Made by a program: the position numbers and the translations under genes. Positions 10,981 through 21,545 of a stretch of 40,083 nucleotides of DNA are shown piece after piece. The first letter of the stretch is position 1, and every line of letters begins with the position of its first letter. The stretch comes from Reclinomonas americana ATCC 50394 (taxonomy: Eukaryota; Jakobida; Jakobea; Jakobida). The notes under the pieces were generated by a model. That model worked only from the letters and a program-made list of their open reading frames with translations. It did no database searches and had not been told where the DNA came from. Location of the stretch: NCBI GenBank assembly GCA_048213135.1, contig PS015113.1:79162-119244 (forward strand), read 5' to 3'.

Positions 10981-13858
10981 ATGCGCCGAGCGCCACCTCG
11001 TCAATGGCCACCTCGTCGATGGCCATCGCCTCTCCCTCTCTTCATCGCCCTTCTACTTCTTCTTCTCCCTCTCCTCGTTGTGTGTCACGGCGAGCCAGTG
11101 GGCGACGATCCACGACTGGCATGCCCACGGCGTGTCCTTGATCCTGCATTGCCCACACAACAAGTGACTGTGCCCCTCCTCGACGCTGGTGATGAGATGG
11201 TGGTGGTGACTGTCAGTCATGAGCACAACACCATCGGTGACGCTGGTGAGGAGTGCATGCGTGTTTGGTTTCGCAATGATTTTTTCGCGCGCTTTCTTTG
11301 AACGTTCACTCGCAGTGAGAGAGTCCTTGGCGAGGAACGCACTCTCTCTCCCAGTAACTGAAGACATGGTGGAGCAAGTCGCCAGCAAGACGCTGACAGC
11401 GTTGCAGGTGTGCGCATTCCACCCTTCTCACTCTCTTACACTCTCTCTGATATCTCGTTCGTTGCTTGCGCTTCTCCTCGCAGACAATCCAGCTCAGACG
11501 CATCGGTTGCGGTGCTCTCACACCGACGACCAACGACAGGAAAACAAACCGCGTGTACTCGATGGACGTGCCGCGCTTCGTTGTGTATCCAGCACGTAAA
11601 TGGTCTGTGTCGGCATCGGTGAGAGGCGCGCCACGAGCACAGGTCGTGCATGTGGACATGGACTCGGCGCCAACGCTGTGGGGCGCAGGTGAGTCAGATT
11701 GGGAAGAGAATGGAGAAACGCGACCGCTCACGCCGAGTTGTCTCGCCACCGCCATCGATGCATACGCAGTGCTGGCTGCGGTGGGGACGGACAATCAGCT
11801 GGCGCAAGAGGTGTTGCGGTTGAGCTGGGAGATGTTGCTGAAGGTGCGGGCAGAGCATCGACTAGTGCATGCGATCTTTCTCCCGCCCTGTCGTCTTTCG
11901 ATCCTTGCATGCCGTTTCTCACTTGTTGCAAAAAACAGGACAACGATGATTTCGAGTACTATCGCAAGCGATTCTGCGACGATGTGATCGACTGGAATGC
12001 TGCGTACCACATGGCCCTCATGAAGAGCAGCTCGTTGCGCTCACTGTCATTCTCACCACTGGACACTCACAGTCGCAAAAGCCGCCCACGCTGACACCTG
12101 CCGCGGAGAAACTTGCCGCTGCTCGGAACCGACAGTTTTTCGCCGAGTGGAGACACGCGACACCGTTGCTGCAGTTGTCGAGCTCTTCGCCAGCACCGGA
12201 GTTGATGCGCGCCGATCTTCTCTGCCTCTCTTTGCATGGTTTGTGCTGTGCGAGGCGGTGTGCGCTATCGTAACGGAGACGACTCACGATTGATCGTCCC
12301 CTGTGCCCGTGCACCAGGAGGCACCGATCTGGTGATCGACGAGCAAGAGTGCGAGTATCTCGGTCCGCAGTTTGCGCAGCGCAGCCTCACCATGGCGCCA
12401 CCACCTCTACCTGATCGCTCCGAGCCTCCTGTGCACACCTTGTCGGCAGCGCTGCGCGCCAACAAGCGGACGGCTGTGTTTCCACGCATCGAGTTCTATC
12501 CGGCCGATATCTGTCGCGAGATGGAGACGGAGATGTGGCGCGTGCTCGCAGACAAGCGAGCGCTGGCGGAGGCAACGGCTGCAGTTGGAGACTTCCGTGC
12601 GCCGACACCGCTGTCGCTATTCCCGCAGGAAGGGCCACCGATGCACGAGAGCCGGGTGATGTTGGACAAGCTGGCGGCGGTATTGGCACATCCTCGCGCG
12701 ACTGTGCAGCCTGGCAACTCACCGCATCGACTGGCGGTGTTCACAACCGTACAACTAGCACCGAAGAACTCGGAGCGGTACCTTGAGCTGATCAGAGTGT
12801 GGGTGGCACGTTTCTTCGCTGCGCACGGCGACCGCCTGCTTCCACTCATTGTGTGCACTGACGAGACGACCTTGACGGCTGTCAAGGCAGTACTGGGAGC
12901 AGGCTGGGATGCCGGGGTGATACTCGACGAGACGAACTGGTGAGAGGGCAGGACGGAGAGCGAGGGTGCAAGAAACTGACCAGCGATATTACTCACCGTG
13001 TGTGTTTGAGTGCAGGTCCGCTGTCGACCGACCGCATGACCCTGCCGGCTTCCCTCCTATTGTCAAACTGCGGTACATGTACGGCTACCTGCTGCTGCGA
13101 TGTGGTGTGCAGCCGTTCCACGTCGACATGGATGCTGTGTTCGTGCGGCCGGTGTGGGACCTGCCACAAGTGTCGTCACCGTCGGAGGTGTACGACATCC
13201 CGCCCGACATCATTTTCCAGGCCGATCTGTTCAACAGCGACGAGCACGATGCGACACTAATGCTGGCGGCGACACCGAGAGAGCGAACCCGCGATCCTTG
13301 GTCATACGCCATTCTCAACAGCCTGTCGGACTTTGGCCCAGTGAGTACATGGGTGAGGAGATCTCTCCGCACTTCACTGGCTCACAGCTGCTATTCCTTG
13401 TGACTGCAGAACAGTATACCGGCGCACCTGTGCGCCTCTCACCAACGCACACTGAGCATCAATGTGGGAGTGTGGACAGCACGACCGACTGTGTATGCGA
13501 TGCGACTCTTTGCGGCCGCGGTGGGACAGATGAATCAGCGCTGGTCGGAGCTGCAGGACCAGCAGTTCATGAACGCGCTGGTGGACGTGCATGTGCGACT
13601 CGGTCGCTTGCGCATCGACTGGTTCAATCTGCAGCACGTCAACTCGGCCGTCGGCATCGAGATGTTGGTCGCTCGAAGACAATGGAGCGACAAGCCGGAG
13701 GAAATGGTGGACTTGGTGATGGTGAGAGAAGTCCGAGAGTTGTCTGTCTCTCGCCGCCACCCACACTGCTTGTGTAGGTGCACGCCTGTGGCTACGGAGA
13801 CAAGATCGATATGCTCAACAAATTCAAAGCGCTGTGGTCGACGCCACGCGTACGGTAG
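10981..13858 (+). CDS. GT77-like nucleotide-sugar transferase, copy 3 of 3
   Basis: Third tandem paralogue. Exons: 10981-11245, 11316-11407, 11484-11688, 11770-11843, 11939-11998, 12073-12238, 12318-12939, 13016-13340, 13410-13721, 13778-13858; about 733 aa. The start at 10981 (MRRAPPRQW) gives basic residues followed by a hydrophobic signal anchor. The catalytic segment reads HVDMDAVFVRPVW, then SINVG and DQQFMNAL, all expected for GT77. Exon lengths 3, 4 and 6 equal those of both sister genes, and exon 7 (622 nt) equals copy 1. At the homologous position of intron 5 the donor is GCTGCG instead of GTTGCG, so this is either a GC-AG intron or a weakened site. Start choice and all phases are supported by three-way alignment. 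Confidence 0.86.
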
Positions 13859-14411
13859 TCTGGTAACTGGGAGGCCACAGCTGTTCGATTCGTTTTCAAT
13901 GAAGCGATGATACGTGCGGCTGCCCGCTGCCATAGAAGTTGTATACCGTATAACAGCAACAATTCATTCTCCAAACAAGCAACAGCTGTCTTGGTGACTG
14001 AGTTCAACCGTATCCAAAACATCAACACAGACACTAATCTTGAGGACTGTTTGTCATTGTTTGTTTGCTGACCTGATGCATATGGTGCGATACCACGTCT
14101 GGTCACAGCGCAGTGGCGAATGTGTACTGCAGTACATGCACTCTCTCGCTCGGGAGCTTGCTGGCGTACTTGGTGGTTGATCGCGATATCTGTAGATTTG
14201 CAAATACCGCATCTCTGCTTGCGTCATGAATGAATGTGCCGGCTCGGTTCGTCCGAACATGAGCTGGTGGGTACCGTGTGCTGCGTATGCACACAGCCAC
14301 TGTTGCCGACAGCCTGTGCGAGCGACCAATCGAGCTGTGACAGAGCCGTTGGCGCGCGGGAATTCATTGATTGACCGCGCGATTGCGACCGTTACTTCGT
14401 CAGTCTCTCGC
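13859..14411. other. Intergenic region, no gene seen
   Basis: About 550 bp between the last GT77-like stop and the first GT2-like start. The first ~60 bp match the 3' flank of GT77 copy 2. No convincing open frame. The part near 14354 contains the E2F-like word annotated separately. Confidence 0.55.
14354..14364 (+). promoter_or_regulatory. E2F-like GCGCGGGAATT upstream of GT2 copy 1
   Basis: GCGCGGGAATT lies 48 bp before the ATG at 14412. The same 11-mer recurs 8 bp before the ATG of copy 2 (16519-16529), in otherwise diverged flanks. It resembles the E2F/DP consensus. The regulatory role is inferred. Confidence 0.3.
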
Positions 14412-14739
14412 ATGGCGATCGCGAGTGCTCGGTTACCGCTCCTCCTCTTCTGCCTCGTCCTGCTCCTCACTGTCTTACGCTCTGCGATACCGAGCGATGC
14501 ACAGCGTTGCGTTCGTGTTGTCTTGCGCGTGGCTTGCTCATCAGCTCATTTGCATGATTTCTCTCTCTCTCTGTGTTTGTGCGTGTGCGTGTATGCGTGT
14601 GTCTGTGTGTGCGCGTGCGATGGTACAGTGGCCGCCGAATCAGTGGTCACTATCGCCGGCGAAGAGGTACCCTGAGTTGCTCCCTCCTCTCTCTCTGTGT
14701 TCTTACACTGCTTCTCTCTCCTACTCTCTCTCTCCCTCA

Positions 14740-14810
<71 letters not shown>

Positions 14811-16299
14811 NNNNNNNNNNNNNNNNNNNNTTGCACGCGACATCCAACGCGATACCTGCATTCCCTGTGCACCCTTCGCTGGTGGGACTACGATCCGCGC
14901 GCAGACACGTTCACAGTTCGCGTCTGCGTACCACCACACGATCGCCGCATGGATGGACAATACAACCATGGCTTCGGTCGAGGATCTTGGCTTGTGGTCA
15001 TTCCTGAGACGCCAGCCCATAAGCTTCAGCAGCGTCCCCCACTGACTGAGAACCTGCGTGACTGGGTGCGTACCGCTGCACTGCCTGCTGCTCTTCGCAT
15101 CAACGAACATGTGCTCACCTCGTTGATCTATCACGGTGCAGCTGGTGGAGGGCGGTCGAGGTGATCCATAGAGATAGAGCTCGCCTTGTCTCACGTTATC
15201 TCTCTCTGCTTGGACAGTCACTCACACACTTTCCCACATTCGCAGCACTCGCCGACGTGTGGTACATGATCACCGACAGGAACCCCGATGCCACCTTCCC
15301 GGCCGACTGGCTGGTCCTCGAGCGCGGCATCATGCACGGCGACATTCGCGTATTTCCAGCGCCGTACCTGACGGCCGCCTCGCCTCAGCTGCCACTCGTG
15401 TCGTGCCTGATGGTCACTGATCGGCGCATCGGGCATGCTCTGCGTGCCATCTATCTCTTCCAGAAGCAGACGTACGCCAATCGCGAGCTGGTGATTGTTA
15501 GCAAGAACCTGTCGACGGTGGAGCAACTCGGTCGCGTCCTGCAGAGCTTGGGCGACTCGCGAATTCGTCTGTTCGCTTTGCCCGNNNNNNNNNNNNNNNN
15601 NNNNCGTCGTCCGAGGAGGAGCGTGCGCGGATTACGCTTGGCGAGCTGCGAAACTTTTCGGTGAAGATGGCGCGCGGCGAGTACGTGGCGGTGTGGGACG
15701 ACGACGACATTTACGACCCGGAGCGTGTGGCCGTGCAAATGCAAGCCATTTTGCGCTTCGACTCGGTGGTGGCATCGACGCTGGCGCGCACAACTCTCTG
15801 GCATATGAACGCGTGGCCGCCGACGCTGTACATCGGTGGAACATGGCACGCCTTCAACACTCTCATGTGTCGCAAGTCGGCGATGCCGGCCTATGACACG
15901 CTGAACGACGAGGAAGATGTTGCTGTGTTGCATCACTTGTTCCAATCGGAACGCATGGTGATGGTCGACTCGTCGCTGATGTACTGGTACGTACACCACG
16001 GCAGCAACACGGTCCCAACGGAGCGGTTCANNNNNNNNNNNNNNNNNNNNNNNNNNNNNNNNNNNNNNNNNNNNNNNNNNNNNNNNNNNNNNNNNNNCGG
16101 CTACTGCAAGCTCCAGACGGCCATCCTGCGTGGCGGTGCCGCCGTGACGCTGCACGGCGAGATGCTGCGGAGAACAGGCTTGGTCGGACCGGAGGCCGAA
16201 GTTCCGGCCTCGCACCTGTTGCACATGTGGCCACAGGCGTTGGCGCAGAGCTCGTCGACGCCCACGTTGGTGCTCGCCAGCGAGGCGGACATTCAATGA
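14412..16299 (+). CDS. GT2-like glycosyltransferase, copy 1 of 2 (interrupted by assembly gaps)
   Basis: Predicted secretory-pathway GT-A fold glycosyltransferase, family 2 type. Exons: 14412-14505, 14629-14666, exon 3 beginning in or near the gap (visible 14831-15065), 15142-15160, 15246-16299. The N-terminus is a Leu-rich signal or anchor (PLLLFCLVLLLTV) ending near SDAQ. The catalytic core starts with LPLVSCLMV, continues through YLFQKQTYANRELVIVSK, and holds the metal-binding VWDDDDIYDPERV motif, all classic GT2 features. Exon 4 is only 19 nt. Intron 1 has a GTTGCG donor. Three N runs fall inside. Comparison with copy 2 shows that the 20-N run at 15585 hides no bases and the 67-N run at 16031 probably hides one, which makes the last exon exactly the length of copy 2's. 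Acceptor substrate unknown. Confidence 0.82.
14742..14810. repeat. (CT)n microsatellite in GT2 copy 1 intron 2
   Basis: Near-perfect CT dinucleotide run ending at a 20-N gap. Copy 2 has a much shorter CT-rich stretch at the same place, so this is an intronic expansion that broke the assembly. Confidence 0.9.
14811..14830. other. Assembly gap, 20 N
   Basis: Follows the CT repeat. It hides the 3' splice site of intron 2 and perhaps the first codons of exon 3 of GT2 copy 1. Confidence 1.
15585..15604. other. Assembly gap, 20 N inside an exon (hides no sequence)
   Basis: Flanks are GCCCG and CGTCGTCCG. Copy 2 reads GCCCGCGTCGTCCG across the same point, so the flanks join directly with nothing missing. 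The N run only breaks the reading frame artificially. Confidence 0.95.
16031..16097. other. Assembly gap, 67 N inside an exon
   Basis: The run keeps frame (67 = 1 mod 3). If it holds one base, the last exon of copy 1 becomes 968 nt, exactly as in copy 2. Confidence 0.9.
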
Positions 16300-16518
16300 A
16301 GAAAAGGAGACTCATTTTTGATCATCGCGGGAGCCGTGTTCATATTTATACCGTATCATGATCAGCAGCTCATGCATCGCACCGCCGAACAATCCGTTTC
16401 TCTGTAGTTGGCGATTGCTGCACTCTGTCTGCGCTGCACATGCCACACGCTGGTACATCGTCCCTTGATCATCTCTTCAGTGGCGCAGCAGTCAACCAAT
16501 CATTGTACCGTTAAAAAA

Positions 16519-16529
16519 GCGCGGGAATT
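16519..16529 (+). promoter_or_regulatory. E2F-like GCGCGGGAATT upstream of GT2 copy 2
   Basis: Same 11-mer as upstream of copy 1, here 8 bp before the ATG at 16537, after an A-rich stretch. Retained between paralogues whose surrounding flanks have diverged. Confidence 0.3.
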
Positions 16530-16536
16530 TTCTTGC

Positions 16537-18241
16537 ATGGCGTTCGCGCGCGCTCCTCTTCTTCTTCTTCTCCTCCTCCTTCTCGTCTTCCTCGTTTCCC
16601 TGTCCTCTGTGACACCAAGCGATGCACAACGTTGCGTGTGTGTATGTGAACGTGCGTTCGTGCGATGCGCACTCACTCATTCTTGTGTGTGTGCGTGTGT
16701 GCGTGATGCACAGTGGCTGTCACGTCCATGGTCACCATCGACGGCGAAGAGGTGCGTGTGCTGCACACATGCCCATACACGCACACACACTGTCTCTTCT
16801 CCCTTTCTCTCCCTCTCCCTCTCTCTCTCTTTCTCGCTCGCTGACATTCTCTGAGATCAGACGCGAGGGTGCTTCTGCTCGAGGCGTACAGCCTTCGTCA
16901 TGCGTTCCCTCTGCAACCTCCAATGGTGGAACTACAATCCCCGCACCGACACGTTCATAGTGCACGTCTGTGTGCCACCACCCGACCCAAGGAGGGACGG
17001 GGAATACAATTTCGGCTTTGGGCGAGGATTCTGGGAACTGCTCATTCCTGAGACACCGGCCTCGCAGCTGCAGCACCCTCCACTCACGGAAAACATGCGT
17101 GATTGGGTGTGTGTACCGCTGCACTCACTGCCTGCTGTTCGTCGCCGCGTGTGCGCTCACCTCGTTGATCATTGATGCAGCTGGCGGAAGACGGTCGCGG
17201 TGAGACACACACACAGGGAGATACATGACCCTTGGTTGTACCAGTGACTCACACGCTCAACTCACATTCGCAGCATTCACCGACCTGTGGTACATGATCA
17301 CCGACCAGAACCCGGCCGCCACGAGGCCGACGGATTGGCTGGTCATCGAGCGCGGCATCATGTACGGCGACGCGCGTAAGTTCCCGGCGCCGTACTTGAC
17401 GGCTGACTCGCCCCAGCTGCCGCTCGTGTCGTGCCTGATGATCACCGGTCGGCGTATGTGGCATGCACTGCGTTCCATCTACCTCTTCCAGAAGCAGACG
17501 TATGTCAACCGGGAGCTGGTGATTGTGAGCAAGGTCTTGTCGACGGTGGAGCAGCTTGGCCGTCTTGTGCGGCGCCTGGGCGACTCGCGGATTCGCGTGT
17601 TCTCTGTGCCCGCGTCGTCCGAGGAGGAGCGTGAGCAGGTGACGCTGGGCGAGCAGCGCAACTTTTCGGTGAGGATGGCGCGTGGCGAGTTTGTGACGGT
17701 GTGGGACGACGACGACATTTACGACCCGGAGCGTCTGACGGTGCAAATGCAAGCCATCATCCGCTTCAACTTGGTGGCGTCGACACTGACACGCCTCACG
17801 CTCTTGCAAACTGATGTGTGGCCGCCAACGCTGCACGTCTCGAACTCGTGGCACTCGTACAACACCATCATGTGTCGCAAGTCGTTGATGCCGCCCTACG
17901 GCAATCTCAACCGCTCTGAGGACGACGTCGCGATGCACCAGCTGTTCCAGTCGCAGCGCATGGTCACGGTCGACTCACCACTGATGTACTGGTACGTGCG
18001 GCACGGCAACAACACAACCACGCCTGAGCTCTACAGCACTTTCCTGGACCACCAGTCGGCCATCTTGCGCGGCAGTGCCGCCATGACGATGCACGGTGAG
18101 ATGCTGCGCAGAACCGGCTTGGTCGGACCGCAGGCCGAAGTTCCGGCCTCGCACCCGCTGCTCATGTGGCGGGAGGTGCCAGAAGCGGTGGAGAGCACGA
18201 CGTCCACGACACTGACCGTCAACGAGACTGGCGTCCAGTGA
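16537..18241 (+). CDS. GT2-like glycosyltransferase, copy 2 of 2
   Basis: Complete paralogue of the gene at 14412. Exons: 16537-16630, 16714-16751, 16861-17106, 17181-17199, 17274-18241; 454 aa, stop TGA. Exons 1, 2 and 4 have exactly the same lengths as in copy 1 (94, 38, 19 nt). Residues 1-25 are a Leu-rich signal or anchor. Residues 43-124 form an N-terminal module with WWNYNPRTD and FGFGRGFWELLIPETP that I cannot assign. The GT2 core begins around residue 182 (LPLVSCLMI), with FQKQTYVNRELVIVSK and the metal/nucleotide motif WDDDD at 276-280, then IYDPERL and a later LMYWYVRHGNN. Intron 1 uses a GTTGCG donor. Probable role: lumenal sugar transfer alongside the GT77-like neighbours; linkage unknown. 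Confidence 0.88.
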
Positions 18242-18343
18242 ATAGAAGTATCATTGTTTTTGCTCTGTTGCAAGCCGCTTTCAAGTGTCGATCGTCAGTC
18301 CCAACAGACAGACACACCACAGTCGATATTGATTGATTGAGGA

Positions 18344-19728
18344 ATGAGTGAGCGCGAGGCCCCTCCACGCAAAGCCTTCCAACTGGCCTCCGACCTGCAC
18401 CTCAACTATGTCGACCCCGTCGAGTTCCTCGAGCGCGACACACTGATCAAGCCATCGGCGCCCATCCTCGTTGAGTGCACACACAGGAGCACTGAAAGAG
18501 ACACACAGTCACTCACATCTGCGCGTGGTGCACAGGTGCTGGCGGGTGACATTGGGCACGTGACGCGTCCAGAGTACAGCGACATTCTGCTGCGTGAGGC
18601 GCAACGCTTTGAGCATGTGATTGTGGTGCTCGGCAATGGCGAGTCCAAGAACCCGAAAGATGTCGAGGTGTGTGTGCACGTGTGTGGAATGCCTCTCTCG
18701 CAGGTTTCTCTCTCACACACACAAAGATCGCCGACGCGCTGACGTTTGACGAGTGTCTCTGTGCGGCGCGCTCCATCTGTGACTCACATCCGGCATTGCA
18801 TTTGCTCGAGCGTGAATCGATTGTGGTCAATGGCATTCGCTTCTTGGGCGCCACCATGTGGTCCGAGATCCCCGAGTCGGTCTGCTCTGCTGTGCTCTGC
18901 CTGCTCCTCTGCGGAGTCTGTCGCGCGCTCATCATTGCGACATTAGTGCTGGGATGCCCTGGTCACCAAGGGCGACTATACCACGTCGTTTGTTATCGAT
19001 GAGACGACGGGCGAGCGCCGAAGACTGCGTCCAGCTGACACTGACCAAGTGCGTTGTCGTTGCTGGTGGAGAGGATGCAGTGAAGGGGCGCCTCTCGCTC
19101 ACTCTCGTGGCCTGTAGATCTGCAAGCGAACGGTCAAGTGGTTGGAGCACGAGTTGCAGGAGTGTGCCGCTCGCGGAGAGAAGGATGTGGTGGTGGTCAC
19201 GCATCATCCGCCGACGCTGCCCTCCTATCAAGTAATGACTGGTGCGTGCTCTTTTTGTGTGCGTTCATCTCTCGCTCCCAGGGTGTTTAACCTCTTTCTC
19301 TGCGGCAGACGACGACGACGAGTGGACATTGCAGAAGCAGTGCACGTATGGCTCCGATTTGTCGCGCCTCTTTGCCGCCAACAGCGGCCTCGGCGTCCCG
19401 GCTGTGTGGGGTGCGTATGCGGGGCATTGTTAGACCAGTTCTTGTGTCGCTCTCAAGTCGTTCAACATCTCTCTCTCCGTTCTTCGCTGAGTACTCATCT
19501 CTCTTTCTCTCGCCTCACGCAGTCCACGGACACACGCACCACAACGCCGACAACGTGCTCGGTGGCACAAGGGTGGTGTCGTTGCGTCGTCTGCAAGAAG
19601 CCGTTCTCTCTCGCCCTTCTGTTCGCTCACTTGCACACAGTAATCAGCACGGCCGTCTGAAACCAGGACGCCAGTGCACGCAGATCGAGTACCCCTACAG
19701 TAACTCGTTTGTGGTAGAGTTGGAATAG
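18344..19728 (+). CDS. Calcineurin-like metallophosphoesterase with altered GNHE motif
   Basis: Member of the calcineurin-like phosphoesterase superfamily; substrate unknown. Exons: 18344-18469, 18536-18667, 18727-18879, 18947-19048, 19118-19241, 19309-19410, 19523-19580, 19641-19728; 294 aa, stop TAG. Family metal-binding blocks are present: SDLHLNY (DxH) near residue 16, LAGDIGH near 45, VVVTHHPP in exon 5 and VHGHTHHN in exon 7. The remaining block, normally GNHE, reads LGNGES, so the usual histidine is glycine while the metal-binding asparagine stays. Loss or change of activity is inferred. Intron 7 has a GTTGCG donor and intron 1 a GTTGAG donor. No signal peptide, so probably cytosolic. 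It lies 102 bp after the second GT2-like gene on the same strand, with no functional tie visible. Confidence 0.88.
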
Positions 19729-19800
19729 TTGGACGCGCACTCGCAGATAACAAAGTAAAGAAACGAATAGCCAGCGAAGAAAATGCAGCTGTGCATCTGT

Positions 19801-21479
19801 TTATTGGCCGCAGTTGTTGTTGTGCACGCCCTGTGTTTGCGAGCCGCAAGTGAGTGTTATGGCGAAACAGAAAGCACAGCGGTGGAGAGCACAGCGACTT
19901 GCCATGTACACCAAGTGGTCCGGGTTCGAGAAATACAACAATTGATCCTGCACGCAAAACATGAGTCACGCAGACCAGTCGTCGCTGTCAACGCAGACGT
20001 AACAGAGCAGGAGGGGTCTTCGCCACTGTTGTCGCACACCACGTACTCCTCATCGTCGGGCCAGTCGGAGACTTTCACATCGTCCCGGTTCCAGATCTCA
20101 TTGCGGACCTGCACGAACACGACTTGCGTCAGTGCCACAGATCCTACGCACGGCGCCTTCATCTGCGGCACGCACGCACCGCATGGTAATCGACCTCACG
20201 CGGAGGGAGATGCGGCACAATGTCGCGCCTGTGTCGACCCGCGGTCGGTGAGTACTAGTGCATGAAGACCGACGACGATTCACGATTACACACGCACCGG
20301 TGCACCATCCTCCAGCTGCCGTCTTCGGTCAGCAGTCCCGAGAAGCCGTCGGCAAAGGCACGATTACCGATGCGAGGCATTCCAAAACTGTGCGCACGGA
20401 TCAGCGAACTCGCTGCGATGCACACAGAGCAAAGACGAAACTTTTGCATCTTGACAGAAATGTCGGTGCGCTTCAGCGTGCGCAGCAACAAGATAATATC
20501 CTGCACGATGTGGTTAGCAGCGTAGCGTACCCGCAGAGATAATGCAGTCAGCGTACCACAGTGGCAAATCCACTCAACGCCGCTCCGAGACCTGCAACAC
20601 CACCCACCGTTAGATTACATGCGTGTGCATCGTCGTGGCATGGCGACGCAACTGTGGCCAGTCGTAATTATCGTCTGGCACTCGGGGCACCTGCGTATCG
20701 CCCAGTTAGCCCACGGACAGACTGGTGAAGCACGAGTCCACGCAACAAGTGTGTCACCACATCGGTGACCGCCTCATGCACACCCTGCTTCACATTCGAG
20801 TATCCGGCGTTGAAGCCACTGCAGAGACCAGTCAGCGCGCAGTCACGAACACAACCAACCAGCAGACTTCAGATCACCCAACGCGCCTGTGAACCCTGGC
20901 ACCGGGAATGTCATGATAATCCGATGTCTCAATGAACCGCAGATCAGCAATGGCGTTTTCCACGTCCTTCACGACAGACAGACAGGAGGCAACAAAGTAA
21001 GCCTTCTCACAGAAGATCCGTCTTCCCAGCTCATGATCACTTACCACACTTCCACGGAACGACACATACACCGTCTTCTCCGCGCGACTGTACGCCACAT
21101 AGCCTCGCGCATGCGTCGAGTTATCAAACACAATAGCCCGCGTGACATAGTCGCGTCCAGGCAGACACCACTGACACGACCACGTCTGCAGCGGTTCATC
21201 CGCGCAAAACGCCGCATATGCAAAGTACAGTGAGCGAAGCGCCAGAGTCACGTTGAAGTTGACATTGGTGGGAGGTGCTGCCTCACTGTGTGTGTATGTG
21301 TGTGAGAAGAGTGAGTCAGTGAGTAAGAGTGAGAGTCAGTGTGTTCGATGTGCATACCGCTCCTCCTGCTCATGCAGACGCAGTGCGCTGGTGAGTGAGA
21401 CAGTGGCGGCAGTGACACTGGCGCACAGTGCAACAGCGACGAGGAGAGCAAGCAGCAGTGCACTCGTCGCCGACGACAT
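19801..21479 (-). CDS. Secreted class 3 lipase (alpha/beta hydrolase)
   Basis: Predicted triacylglycerol lipase of the fungal class 3 type, hydrolysing acylglycerol esters outside the cell or in a secretory compartment. Exons (minus): 21479-21358, 21285-21045, 20966-20887, 20818-20747, 20690-20653, 20591-20557, 20500-20442, 20387-20298, 20228-20180, 20108-20004, 19947-19801; 345 aa, stop TAA. The start MSSATSALLLALLVAVALC gives a clear signal peptide. Landmarks: VYVSFRGSV (oxyanion region), VHSGF, nucleophile elbow GHSLG with Ser185, FGMPRIGN, catalytic Asp248 in RRDIVPH and probable His261 in DYHAV, then the GEDPSCS tail seen in secreted fungal lipases. Introns 4 and 5 have GTTGCG donors, and intron 5 splits the serine codon of GHSLG. 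Intron 3 is GC-AG (AG then GCGCGT) and restores VHSGF. Diverges from the FAM133-like gene across 66 bp. Confidence 0.92.
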
Positions 21480-21545
21480 GATGAGTGACAGAGTGTGTGT
21501 GACTCAACACACTGTCCATGGATCCACAAGAACAACACACAACGA
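21480..21545. promoter_or_regulatory. Bidirectional promoter region, lipase / FAM133-like
   Basis: Only 66 bp separate the two divergent start codons. It contains GACAGAGTG. A similar GAGACAGTG lies in the Mpo1/Sac1 gap and GAGACAGAGTG in the FtsJ/cupin gap. No TATA element. Promoter role inferred from position. Confidence 0.45.
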
